A stretch of DNA of 64,000 bases from an uncultured Draconibacterium sp. (lineage in GTDB: Bacteria; Bacteroidota; Bacteroidia; Bacteroidales; Prolixibacteraceae). A program made the translations under genes and the position numbers. The notes beneath the pieces were generated by a model. That model did no database searches and was not told the DNA's origin. It was given only the letters and a program-made list of their open reading frames with translations. Where the stretch lies: assembly GCF_963674925.1 (NCBI RefSeq), contig NZ_OY771647.1, positions 1-64,000 on the forward strand, written 5' to 3'. This document shows, one piece after another, positions 42,459 to 51,359 of the stretch (positions are counted from its first letter, which is position 1; each line of letters opens with the position of its first letter).

Positions 42459-43364
42459 ATGAAAACAGCCACATTTAAGGGGTACCTTCTGGCCCTTGTT
42501 GCCACAATTGCATTCTCTAACGTTTATATATTTAGTAAGGCTGCGTTAAACGAAATTCACTTAACACAATTTGGTATTTACTGGTGTGGTTTTGGCATGC
42601 TGTTCAGTTTCCTTTTTGCCCTAAAAGACAAAAAACTGGGTCAGCTGAAGGTTCTCGATAAAAGTCAACGTCGTATACTTTTGCTACTGGGTATTCTGGA
42701 AATACTTACAACCACTTCATTTTTTATATCTATAAATATTATCCCCGATCCTTCCGTAACATCGTTTATCGGTAATCTTTTCCCGGTGATGGTTACTTTG
42801 GGTGGAATTGTTCTACTAAAAGAAAAATTTGGTTGGGTAGAAGTCATTGGTGCTTCGCTGGCACTTATCGGTACTTTTATCATTAGTTATTCGGGCGGCA
42901 CAAGTTTAAAAACGCTGTTTATTGCGGGTACCGGAGTGGTTGTAATTAACGCGCTTTTTGCCACCACCGCTACACTTATTGTAAAAGTGCATGTAAAAAA
43001 TATTAGCCCCGAACTGTTTAACCTGAACCGTTACACCTGGCTGTTTGCATTTTCGCTTATCGCATTTTTCATCTACAGTCCTGAAGCCACCATACCATCC
43101 AGGGCTTTTGCAAATATCTCAATCGGGTCTTTCCTCGAGTTCGTCGCCATTTTAACGGTGTATTATTCCTATCAGTTTATCGATGCATCGCGCTCGGCAG
43201 TGGTGCAAACGCTAAAAGGTATATTTGTTTTAATAGGTGCCTACCTTGTCTTTCATACCTTTCCGTTGCTGCACCAGTTTATTGGCGGAATGATAACAGT
43301 TATTGGGGTACTGGTAATGACAATGGCACAAGCCGGTATTTTAAAACCCAAACTCTCAAACTGA
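42459..43364 (+). CDS. DMT-superfamily transporter (EamA type)
   Basis: A 301-residue inner-membrane protein with ten helices in two EamA repeats (about 5-140 and 150-295); FIGNLFPVMVTLGGIVLLKEKFGWVEVIGASLALIG and the matching HQFIGGMITVIGVLVM mark the ends of the repeats. Members export or import small metabolites such as amino acids or nucleotides. Substrate unknown. It starts with an ATG at 42459, with a weak -7-like TATCTTTA about 70 bases upstream. Confidence 0.88.
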   Translation: MKTATFKGYLLALVATIAFSNVYIFSKAALNEIHLTQFGIYWCGFGMLFSFLFALKDKKLGQLKVLDKSQRRILLLLGILEILTTTSFFISINIIPDPSVTSFIGNLFPVMVTLGGIVLLKEKFGWVEVIGASLALIGTFIISYSGGTSLKTLFIAGTGVVVINALFATTATLIVKVHVKNISPELFNLNRYTWLFAFSLIAFFIYSPEATIPSRAFANISIGSFLEFVAILTVYYSYQFIDASRSAVVQTLKGIFVLIGAYLVFHTFPLLHQFIGGMITVIGVLVMTMAQAGILKPKLSN

Positions 43365-43457
43365 ACTTTCAGTTAAAAAACTACGCATTTAGTTTATTTG
43401 AAGTTTATTTAACAAAATTTCATATTTATTTTTTGTTTCTTTCGTTGATTTTATGCC

Positions 43458-43474
43458 AAGGCACAATTTTTGTG
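43458..43474 (+). promoter_or_regulatory. Sigma-54-like promoter of the efflux operon
   Basis: GG at 43460-43461 and GT at 43472-43473 separated by 10 bases, in the context AGGCACAATTTTTGT, close to the -24/-12 consensus TGGCAC-N5-TTGC. Efflux operons of this type in Bacteroidota are often under sigma-54 and a response regulator, but no regulator gene is in the window. The leader to the ATG at 43608 is about 125 bases. Confidence 0.5.
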
Positions 43475-43607
43475 AAACAAAAACAAACAATTTTCAATCA
43501 GAAACAAAAACTAATATCATGAAACAAAGTCCTCAAAATTATACCTAAAAAAGCATGCCCTCATGCACTATTCACCTGTTACCATTGAAAACTAAAAGCA
43601 TACCAAG

Positions 43608-44993
43608 ATGAAGAAAAAAAACTGGCTGTTTGCCGCCATGGCAGTAGTTCTACTGTTTGTGGTACTCATTATTTTATCCGGTTCGAAAACCGAAACCACT
43701 CAAATTACCACTACCGTAAAGAAAGGCCCTTTTGAAGTGCTGGTGTACTCAAGCGGGCAACTCGAATCGGAAAACTCCGATAACGTTTATGTTCCCGAAG
43801 AACTGAAAGATCGCCAAACCCGTATTTCCTCTTTAACAATTACCGATATTGTAGAAGAGGGAACTTATGTTGATTCGGGCGATTATGTGGCCACTCTGGA
43901 CCATCAGGCCGTTCAGGAACAGTTAAAAGATGCCCAGGATGAACTGGAAAAAATCTTGTCGGAATACAACGACAGTAAAATCGACTCTAACCTCACACTC
44001 AGTAACGAACGCGACCAGATTATTAATGCCACCCTTGATGTGGAAGAAAGAAAGATTGCAGTTGACGAATCGATTTATGAATCGCCATCGGAGCAAAAAA
44101 AGGTAAAAATGGATTACGATAAAGCCTTGCGAAAACTGGAACAATCGAAACAGGCTTACGCTCTAAAAACCCAACAGGAAATTAATAAGGTGAACCGCAA
44201 ATTCATTACCTACAAACAAGTAAAACAACGTGTTGATGCCCTGGAAAAATTAATGGATAATTTGATTATTTATTCGCCCAAAGCAGGTATTATTTCCTAT
44301 TACCAATACGAGTGGGGAGGTACCGTTGAAACCGGGTCGCGCGTATCGCAGTATAGTCCGATTGTTGCCACTTTCCCTAACATGGATAATCTGGTTACCA
44401 AAACCTTTATTAACGAAATTGATATTGCACTTATAAAACCCGGACAGAAAGTAAGAATTGGAATTGATGCCTTCCCCGATAAAACATTAATGGGCGAAGT
44501 AGCCACCGTGGCAAACATGGGGCAGTTAATGCCCAAAAGCGATGCCAAGGTTTTTGAAGTGAAAATTAAGGTCGATGGCTCGGATCAGGAGCTAAAACCG
44601 GCCATGACCACCAGCAACACCATTCAGGCCAGTTTTATTGAAGATGCCACTTATATTCCTATCGAAGCCGTATTTTCAAACGATAGTTTGTCGTATGTAT
44701 ATCTTTCTGATTCGAAGACAAAACAAATTATTGAGCCGGGCGAAGCCAACGAAAATTATATGGTAGTAAACCAGGGGCTTGATGAAGGACAGGAAGTGCA
44801 GCTACTGGAACCCGAAGATGCCGGCGATTACGAACTGGCAGGTTTTGAGATTTATACCGACATAAAACGGAAAGCAGCCGAAAAAGCGGCAGAGGAAGCC
44901 GCAAGAAAGAAGGAACGGAAAGAACAAAAAGCGCCCGAATTACCTCAGGGAATGGCATTGCCTGCGGGAGTTACTGTTATTTCGGCCAATTAA
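43608..44993 (+). CDS. HlyD/MacA-type periplasmic adaptor, first of two
   Basis: A 461-residue membrane-fusion protein. One N-terminal membrane helix (about 6-25), lipoyl/barrel region, a long coiled coil (about 95-220), a second half with beta-barrel (KPGQKVRIGIDAFPDKTLMGEVA) and a C-terminal Ala/Lys/Glu-rich tail (about 420-445) not usual in the family. It would link an inner-membrane permease to the TolC channel. First gene of a four-gene operon. Confidence 0.9.
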   Translation: MKKKNWLFAAMAVVLLFVVLIILSGSKTETTQITTTVKKGPFEVLVYSSGQLESENSDNVYVPEELKDRQTRISSLTITDIVEEGTYVDSGDYVATLDHQAVQEQLKDAQDELEKILSEYNDSKIDSNLTLSNERDQIINATLDVEERKIAVDESIYESPSEQKKVKMDYDKALRKLEQSKQAYALKTQQEINKVNRKFITYKQVKQRVDALEKLMDNLIIYSPKAGIISYYQYEWGGTVETGSRVSQYSPIVATFPNMDNLVTKTFINEIDIALIKPGQKVRIGIDAFPDKTLMGEVATVANMGQLMPKSDAKVFEVKIKVDGSDQELKPAMTTSNTIQASFIEDATYIPIEAVFSNDSLSYVYLSDSKTKQIIEPGEANENYMVVNQGLDEGQEVQLLEPEDAGDYELAGFEIYTDIKRKAAEKAAEEAARKKERKEQKAPELPQGMALPAGVTVISAN

Positions 44994-45011
44994 CCTTTCA
45001 ATCCAAACGAG

Positions 45012-46391
45012 ATGTTTATAAAAAGATATTTACACGATATTCTGATAGCGGTTGAAGCCATTATTGCCAACCGCCTGAAATCGATACTTACCGCACTCGG
45101 TATCATCTTTGGTGTAGCTGCGGTAATCAGCATGATGGCCATTGGAAATGGTGCCGAGCAGGAAATTCTGGAGCAGATAAAACTGGTTGGCGTAAACAAC
45201 ATTGTTATTACACCAAGTACATATTCCTTATCCGACGGAACGGGCGGAGATGGCAATGGCAATGGTCAAGCCACCGCAAAGAAATTCTCAAAAGGACTGA
45301 CACTTCACGATGTTGAGGCCATTAAAAAGGTGGTTCCTACTGTCGAACGTATTTCACCGGTTATCTCTTTCAACTATTCAGCACTGCTAAACGGAATAAG
45401 CAAACCTGTTGTGCTCGAAGGAATTGATAATCACTACTTCGATTTGTTTAATATGCAACTGGCCGAAGGAAATCGTTTTAACGACATACAAGCTGAAAAA
45501 GGACTCCCCGTTTGTGTGGTAGGAAATAACATTAAAGAGCAATTTTTTCGCCAACAGGATCCCATTGGGAAATACATAAAGTGCGGACAAATATGGCTAA
45601 AAATTATTGGGGTTGTGGAACGACGCGATTTTACCGCATCGGCATCCGACGAACTGGGAATTAGTAGTTCCGACAATAAAATTTTTATCCCCGTGCAAAC
45701 CATGCTGATGCGGTTTAAAAACCGTTCGCTCATCAGGGCCGACGAAGTTTTAAGTGCCAATAAAAACGCTAATGGCAATGGTATGGTTGTTATTTATGGC
45801 GGCCCGGAACAAAAAGAAGATCCGATAGATACCGACCCGAATCTTAACCAACTTGATAAGATCGTTGTTCAGATAAAAGAAACAGAACAACTGAGCGCTT
45901 CGGCAACATTAATAAAACGTATGTTGCTCAGACGCCACTCCGATTTGTACGATTTTGAAGTTACGATCCCTGAACTTCTGCTAAAACAGCAACAAAAAAC
46001 AAAAAAAATATTCAATATCGTTTTGGGTGTTATTGCCGGTATTTCGCTTGTTGTTGGCGGAATTGGCATTATGAATATTATGCTGGCATCGGTATTGGAA
46101 CGCATCCGCGAAATTGGTGTCCGACAGGCATTGGGTGCCAAACAAAAAGACATTATCGCACAGTTTCTTTCCGAGTCAACGTTAATCAGTTTAACGGGAG
46201 GAATTATCGGAATTATTCTGGGTGTTGTGCTTTCACAAATCATTACGGCGATGTTCGATATTAAAACAATTGTTTCTGCCTTTAGCATTTTTATTGCTTT
46301 TGGCGTGTCGGTTGGAGTCGGAATTATCTTTGGTTATCTGCCTGCCAAACGTGCAGCAGCTAACGATCCGGTAGTAAGTCTTCGTTCATAA
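45012..46391 (+). CDS. MacB/FtsX-type ABC permease without ATPase domain
   Basis: A 459-residue protein with the MacB layout minus the ATP-binding domain: N-terminal helix (about 15-45), a large periplasmic domain (about 55-330; with a Gly/Asn-rich insertion near 78-92), and three C-terminal helices of FtsX type (GVIAGISLVVGGIGIMNIMLASV, GIIGIILGVVLSQIITAMF, FSIFIAFGVSVGVGIIFGYLPAKRAA). It needs a separate ATPase for mechanotransmission; none is encoded in this operon. Confidence 0.92.
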   Translation: MFIKRYLHDILIAVEAIIANRLKSILTALGIIFGVAAVISMMAIGNGAEQEILEQIKLVGVNNIVITPSTYSLSDGTGGDGNGNGQATAKKFSKGLTLHDVEAIKKVVPTVERISPVISFNYSALLNGISKPVVLEGIDNHYFDLFNMQLAEGNRFNDIQAEKGLPVCVVGNNIKEQFFRQQDPIGKYIKCGQIWLKIIGVVERRDFTASASDELGISSSDNKIFIPVQTMLMRFKNRSLIRADEVLSANKNANGNGMVVIYGGPEQKEDPIDTDPNLNQLDKIVVQIKETEQLSASATLIKRMLLRRHSDLYDFEVTIPELLLKQQQKTKKIFNIVLGVIAGISLVVGGIGIMNIMLASVLERIREIGVRQALGAKQKDIIAQFLSESTLISLTGGIIGIILGVVLSQIITAMFDIKTIVSAFSIFIAFGVSVGVGIIFGYLPAKRAAANDPVVSLRS

Positions 46392-46414
46392 AAATTAACC
46401 TGAAAACAAATAAA

Positions 46415-47896
46415 ATGAAAAACATATTTCTCTCATTAATATTCATTTTGGGCCTTACGAAATTAGCCGCAGCCCAGGAAGAACTGGTGTTAACACTTCC
46501 CGAAGTAATTGATATTGCTTCAGAACAATCAATCGATGCGTTCCGAAATAAAAACATGTATTTGGCCAGCTACTGGGAACACCGGTTTTATAAAGCCGAG
46601 CGTTTGCCCAGCATTTCATTAAGCGCCAATCCTGCAGATTTTAATCGTTTTAACAATAAGGAATACAACTTTGAAACCAACGAAGATGAATTCCGTTTGC
46701 GCGAATATTTTAACTCTGAAGTTTCGGTTTCAGCCGTTCAGAACGTTTCGCTAACCGGCGGACAGGTATTTTTACGTTCGGAACTGGGTATGATTAAAAA
46801 CCTCGGTGGAGACAAAAATACTTCGTTTAATGCAACGCCTATCAGTATTGGATTTTCGCAGGAATTGAACGGCTACAACCGCCTGAAATGGCAATCGAAA
46901 ATTGAACCGTTAAAATTTGAGAAGGCCAAAAAAGAATTCATCCAGGATATGGAAGATCTGCGTGTAACTTCCACCTCACGTTTTTTTGGGTTGATTAATG
47001 CCCAGATTCAGAAAAATATTGCGGAGATGAATTATGCCAACGCTGATACTCTTTATAAAATTGGTAAAGGACGCTTCCAGGTAGGAACTGTAACTCAGGA
47101 TGAATTGCTGGAACTGGAGCTCCGTTTGCTGAACAGCGAGCAGGCACTTAGTATAGCACAGCTTGGAGAAAAAAGAGCACAGGCAAGGTTGAACTCGTTT
47201 CTAGGACTTCCGAAAGAAACCATTATAAAATGTATTGTTCCCAGCGAAATTCCGGAGCTAAAAATTAATCCGGACCAGGCGATTGATGAGGCGATTAAAA
47301 ACAATCCGGAGATTCTTAACCATCAGCAACAACGACTTCAGCAGGACGAAAATGTAGCGGAGGCAAAATCAGAACGAGGGCTGAATACCACGCTGTATGC
47401 CATGTATGGATTAAACAAAAGTGCCGACAATTTTGATAATGTGTACACCGAACCCGACAAAAGCCAGGTGTTTAGTCTGGGCTTGAACATCCCCATTGTT
47501 GACTGGGGACGTGGTAAAGGACGTTATTCAATGGCCAAATCAAACCGCGAAGTGGCCCTTGCAACAATCAGGCAGGAACGTATTGATTTTGAGCAAGACA
47601 TTTACCAGAGTGTGCTGGAGTTCAATCTTCAGGCCGGACAAGTAAACACGGCCGCAAAAGCCGATACGGTTGCACAAATGGGTTACAACGTTACCTTTCA
47701 GCGTTTCCTCATTGGCAAGATTGATGTAACACGACTAAACATAGCCAGCAACGACCAGGAGACTGCGCGCATGGCTTACCTTACGCGACTACGCGATTAC
47801 TGGTCGGCTTATTACCGATTGCGCAGTTTAACGCTTTTTGATTTTGAAAATAAGAAACCGCTTGAAGCCGATTACGACAAACTTTTAGAAGACTAG
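46415..47896 (+). CDS. TolC-family outer-membrane efflux protein
   Basis: A 493-residue exported protein (signal peptide about 1-20, ending AAAQ). Two OEP repeats with long helices: LTLPEVIDIASEQSIDAFRNKNMYLAS at the start and NPDQAIDEAIKNNPEILNHQQQ at the start of the second half. It forms the trimeric exit duct for the pump. Third gene of the operon. Confidence 0.93.
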   Translation: MKNIFLSLIFILGLTKLAAAQEELVLTLPEVIDIASEQSIDAFRNKNMYLASYWEHRFYKAERLPSISLSANPADFNRFNNKEYNFETNEDEFRLREYFNSEVSVSAVQNVSLTGGQVFLRSELGMIKNLGGDKNTSFNATPISIGFSQELNGYNRLKWQSKIEPLKFEKAKKEFIQDMEDLRVTSTSRFFGLINAQIQKNIAEMNYANADTLYKIGKGRFQVGTVTQDELLELELRLLNSEQALSIAQLGEKRAQARLNSFLGLPKETIIKCIVPSEIPELKINPDQAIDEAIKNNPEILNHQQQRLQQDENVAEAKSERGLNTTLYAMYGLNKSADNFDNVYTEPDKSQVFSLGLNIPIVDWGRGKGRYSMAKSNREVALATIRQERIDFEQDIYQSVLEFNLQAGQVNTAAKADTVAQMGYNVTFQRFLIGKIDVTRLNIASNDQETARMAYLTRLRDYWSAYYRLRSLTLFDFENKKPLEADYDKLLED

Positions 47897-47899
47897 TTT

Positions 47900-49135
47900 A
47901 TGGCCGTAAAAAGAAAACATATTATAATAACTGCAGCAGTAATTTGCGTTATTGCACTTGCAGCTTTTGCCGGATCGCTTACAACAAGCAAGTCGGAGAA
48001 AATCTATGTGGTTGAAAAAGGCCCTTTTGAAGCAACATTAACCTGCAAAGGAGAAATTAATGGTTTAGTTTCTACGCCCATTCCAGTGCCCGAAATACTT
48101 GGTGACAGAGAACTAAGGCTTTGGGAACTAAAAATTCTGGATTTGGCACAAGATGGTAAATACGTAAAAAAAGGCGAATTCATAATGCAACTCGATGCCA
48201 ACCAGATAATGTCCGGGATGCGCCAGGAACAGCAAAACCTTGAAACGGCGGAAGCTGACCTGAATAATGCAAAAATAGATAGCACGGTGCGATTAACCGG
48301 TCTTCGGGAGGATATAAAAAATGCTCAACTCGATTTGGAATACAATAAAATCGATCTGGAGCAATCGGTTTACGAATCGGCAGCCTACCAGCGAAAAGCC
48401 CAAATGACGTATAAAAAAGCAGAAAATACAATTGCCAAGAAGCAGCGTGATTACCAGCTTGAACAAAATAAGTTAAAAATGAGGGTGGTCCGCTATGAAG
48501 AACGATTAAAACGCAGTCAGGATAAAATAGCAAAATTCCAACAGGCCATGCAAGCGGCTCGTATTATGGCTCCTGAAGATGGGATTGTGATTTTTGGCGA
48601 AAACTGGGATGGCACAAAATACAGTAAAGACGGCGATATTTCAACCTGGTCGAATGGTCCGCCGATTGCCACTTTGCCCGATATGTCGGAAGTGATATCG
48701 GAGATCTACGTAAAAGAGATCGATATTTCGAAGATAAAAGTGGGCGATAAAGTTAGAGTTACGTTCGATGCCCTTGAAGGAGTGATAATCTACGGCAAGA
48801 TAAATTCGATTGCACGTGTTGGCGAGGACCATAAAGATTTCGACATGAAAGTTTTTAAAGTGCTTATTCATCTCGATGAGTCGAACGACGGGTTAAAGCC
48901 GGCCATGTCGAGCAACAATGAAATAATTCTGTCCCAAAAAGAGGAAGCTTTGTTTGTTCCGCTAAAAGCTGTTATTAGCGAAAATGGCGAGGATTTTGTT
49001 TACCTGTCAAAACATAACCAAAAGGAAAAAACTCCGGTAATCACCGGTTTCGAGAATGACGAATTTGTGTTGATAGAAAGCGGACTTCAGGAAGGCGACA
49101 AAGTAATTTTAAACCCTGTAACGGAAGAAATTTAG
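47900..49135 (+). CDS. HlyD/MacA-type periplasmic adaptor, second of two
   Basis: A 411-residue adaptor with an N-terminal helix (about 7-24), coiled coil (about 95-215, with a KIDLEQSVYESAAYQRKAQMTYKKAE segment) and the beta-barrel segment KVGDKVRVTFDALEGVIIYGKI. It is clearly related to the first adaptor but shorter and without the charged tail. It starts 3 bases after the TolC stop and is the last gene; the transcript then ends at a terminator. Confidence 0.9.
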   Translation: MAVKRKHIIITAAVICVIALAAFAGSLTTSKSEKIYVVEKGPFEATLTCKGEINGLVSTPIPVPEILGDRELRLWELKILDLAQDGKYVKKGEFIMQLDANQIMSGMRQEQQNLETAEADLNNAKIDSTVRLTGLREDIKNAQLDLEYNKIDLEQSVYESAAYQRKAQMTYKKAENTIAKKQRDYQLEQNKLKMRVVRYEERLKRSQDKIAKFQQAMQAARIMAPEDGIVIFGENWDGTKYSKDGDISTWSNGPPIATLPDMSEVISEIYVKEIDISKIKVGDKVRVTFDALEGVIIYGKINSIARVGEDHKDFDMKVFKVLIHLDESNDGLKPAMSSNNEIILSQKEEALFVPLKAVISENGEDFVYLSKHNQKEKTPVITGFENDEFVLIESGLQEGDKVILNPVTEEI

Positions 49136-49160
49136 AATACACTGAGTTATGAATAGTAAA

Positions 49161-49189
49161 AACGGGCTGAATTTTCAGTCCGTTTTTTT
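49161..49189 (+). terminator. Rho-independent terminator after the efflux operon
   Basis: Stem ACGGGCTGA (from 49162) with TCAGTCCGT (to 49182), one G-T pair, and a run of seven T. It is 25 bases after the last stop codon. Confidence 0.8.
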
Positions 49190-49204
49190 GTTTAAATTCG
49201 CGCC

Positions 49205-50428
49205 ATGCAGAAATCGGTACATCCTAATATTTATTTGTTTAATCCCACTTGCGAATATGCGGTGGCAAATGGCAATGCCTCGTGGCAACCGAATAAAATT
49301 CTGCAAAAAATGGAAGCCGATCTGGCCACCCTCCCCCTCTATTTTGCTATTAAAAACGATGTGGTAATTGTTCCCGAAACTCCCACAACTGAATTTTACG
49401 AGCACCTGCAAAAAATTGGAGTTACACCGCCTGCTGTTGTCACGGAAAAAGAGTTATTAAATAACCCTCCGGAACAAATTGGAAAACTTCAGCCATGGGG
49501 ATGGAGCCCGGCCGTGCACAAACGTTTGGAAAGTATAAAACCACGGTGTGCCGATGAATTTAAAACCTCTCCGGTGTTTAAGTGGAAACCGGAGTATCGC
49601 GAGCTTTATTCAAAGAAATTCGCCTTGCAGATTTTACAACAACTGACACACAACCATCCATCGACCAGTTTTATCGGGGAAAACGAAATTACCGAAGTAT
49701 GCAAAACGCAGGACCAGATAGAAACGCTTTTGGCAAAGTGGGATAAACTAATGGTAAAAGCTCCGTGGAGCAGCTCGGGACGCGGATTACAGCCGATTAC
49801 CAAGCAACCGATACATGATAAAGTTTGGGAGAAATTGCTTGGTATTGTTAAAGAGCAGGGATACGCAATTGTTGAAGCTTTCCAGCAAAAAGAGCTCGAT
49901 TTAGCTTTTCAGTTTGAATTAAAAGCCGGCGAAATAAACTATTTGGGCACCAGTAATTTTTCGGCCGATAAAAAGGGGCAATACCTGGGAAACAGCCTCA
50001 ACGGATTACCTGGTGAACTGGATCAGGATGTGAAAGACTTTGCGCGGGAAATGTCAGCACTTATTATTCCTGCGCTGAAAGATGAGATAGGGAAAAGTAA
50101 ACTAGCAGAAAACTATGAGGGCTATTTTGGTGTCGACACTCTTATTTTCAGAGATAACACCGGGGCTCTTAAAATCAATCCTTGCCTGGAAATTAATGTT
50201 CGCTACAACATGGGATTACTTTCGCTTTACCTCGAAAAATTTATTGCTCCAACAAAAAAAGGACGCTTCCGCATGTTTTTCAATCCAAAAATTAGCTTTG
50301 CTGATTTCTGCCGGCAAATGAGCCACGACCACCCGCTTGTTCTTGACGATCAAAAAATTGTTTCCGGATTTTTCCCGCTAACAGCCTATTCCAACGCCAC
50401 CGGGTTTGGAGCCTATCTCCTCGTTTAA
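49205..50428 (+). CDS. Protein with ATP-grasp-like C-terminus, unknown function
   Basis: A 407-residue cytosolic protein conserved in Bacteroidota, to my recollection, under no named function. The segments KLMVKAPWSSSGRGLQ (nucleotide-loop-like, about 180-195) and KINPCLEINVRYNMG (about 330-345, metal-ligand Glu/Asn) match the ATP-grasp fold, so an ATP-dependent ligase activity is an inference. It stands between the efflux operon terminator and PPK2. Neighbours give no clue to the substrate. Confidence 0.7.
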   Translation: MQKSVHPNIYLFNPTCEYAVANGNASWQPNKILQKMEADLATLPLYFAIKNDVVIVPETPTTEFYEHLQKIGVTPPAVVTEKELLNNPPEQIGKLQPWGWSPAVHKRLESIKPRCADEFKTSPVFKWKPEYRELYSKKFALQILQQLTHNHPSTSFIGENEITEVCKTQDQIETLLAKWDKLMVKAPWSSSGRGLQPITKQPIHDKVWEKLLGIVKEQGYAIVEAFQQKELDLAFQFELKAGEINYLGTSNFSADKKGQYLGNSLNGLPGELDQDVKDFAREMSALIIPALKDEIGKSKLAENYEGYFGVDTLIFRDNTGALKINPCLEINVRYNMGLLSLYLEKFIAPTKKGRFRMFFNPKISFADFCRQMSHDHPLVLDDQKIVSGFFPLTAYSNATGFGAYLLV

Positions 50429-50438
50429 TCCGGCTGTC

Positions 50439-50468
50439 TTGATTTTATCTTCAATTTGTTTACCTTTA
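50439..50468 (+). promoter_or_regulatory. Bacteroidota promoter of the PPK2 gene
   Basis: TTG at 50439-50441 and TACCTTTA at 50461-50468 with the 19-base spacing; the last base of the -7 element differs from the consensus. The ATG at 50493 is 25 bases after. Confidence 0.55.
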
Positions 50469-50492
50469 AATGAATGATTAATACGGGCCGCT

Positions 50493-51302
50493 ATGGAAAA
50501 TAAAGACGAAAAATACACCAGAAAAGGAAAGCTCTCGAAAAAATTCTACGAAAAGGAGCTTAACAGATTGCAGGTTGAACTGGTTCGCCTGCAGGAGTGG
50601 ATAAAGTTTAAAGGACTAAAAGTAGTGGTGATATTTGAAGGACGCGATGCAGCCGGAAAAGGAGGAACCATAAAACGAATAATACAAACTCTAAATCCCC
50701 GTATTTGCCGCGTTGTTGCGCTGGGAACTCCAACCGAACGCGAAAAAACACAATGGTATTTTCAGCGATATGCTCCACATCTGCCCGCTGCAGGCGAAAT
50801 GGTTTTATTCGACCGTAGTTGGTACAACCGGGCCGGTGTTGAAAAAGTAATGGGTTTTTGTAGCAACGAAGAGTACTGGGAGTTTCTCCGCTCGTGTCCT
50901 AATTTCGAACGCATGCTAACCCGTTCGGGGATTATTCTTATAAAATACTGGTTCTCGGTGAGCCAGGATGAACAGGAAAAACGTTTCAGGGCGCGGTTGA
51001 ATGAACCAACAAAACGATGGAAACTGAGCCCGATGGACATTAAATCGATGGAGAAGTTTGAGGAGTATTCGAAAGCCAAGGATGAAATGTTTGCTTACAC
51101 CGATACAAAAATAAGCCCGTGGTTAATGGTTGATGCCGACGACAAAAAACGAGCACGGCTGAATTGTATCCATCACTTATTATCGTCAATCCCTTACAAA
51201 GAACTGGAACAACCGGAAATTGTACTTCCTGAACGACAGGAAAGAAAAGGGTATATCCGCCCGCCGTTGGATGAAATGACATACGTGCCGGAAGTTTATT
51301 AA
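50493..51302 (+). CDS. ppk2: Polyphosphate kinase 2 family protein
   Basis: A 269-residue cytosolic PPK2. Walker A EGRDAAGKGGTIKRI (residues 49-63), lid-module and Walker B FDRSWYNRAGVE (about 108-119), then RFRARLNEPTKRWKLSPMDIKSMEKFEEY. Uses polyphosphate to phosphorylate nucleoside mono- or diphosphates. Length and motifs fit class I/III; the exact acceptor nucleotide is not decided by the sequence. Confidence 0.92.
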   Translation: MENKDEKYTRKGKLSKKFYEKELNRLQVELVRLQEWIKFKGLKVVVIFEGRDAAGKGGTIKRIIQTLNPRICRVVALGTPTEREKTQWYFQRYAPHLPAAGEMVLFDRSWYNRAGVEKVMGFCSNEEYWEFLRSCPNFERMLTRSGIILIKYWFSVSQDEQEKRFRARLNEPTKRWKLSPMDIKSMEKFEEYSKAKDEMFAYTDTKISPWLMVDADDKKRARLNCIHHLLSSIPYKELEQPEIVLPERQERKGYIRPPLDEMTYVPEVY

Positions 51303-51307
51303 TGGCA

Positions 51308-51340
51308 AAAAATAAAAAAGGGAAGCTACTCACTTCCCTT
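51308..51340 (-). terminator. Rho-independent terminator between convergent genes
   Basis: AAGGGAAG (51318-51325) and CTTCCCTT (51333-51340) form an 8-base stem; on the minus strand it is followed by a T-rich tract. It probably ends the DUF1338 transcript. Confidence 0.7.
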
Positions 51341-51359
51341 CCCATTTTCTTCTTCTACT

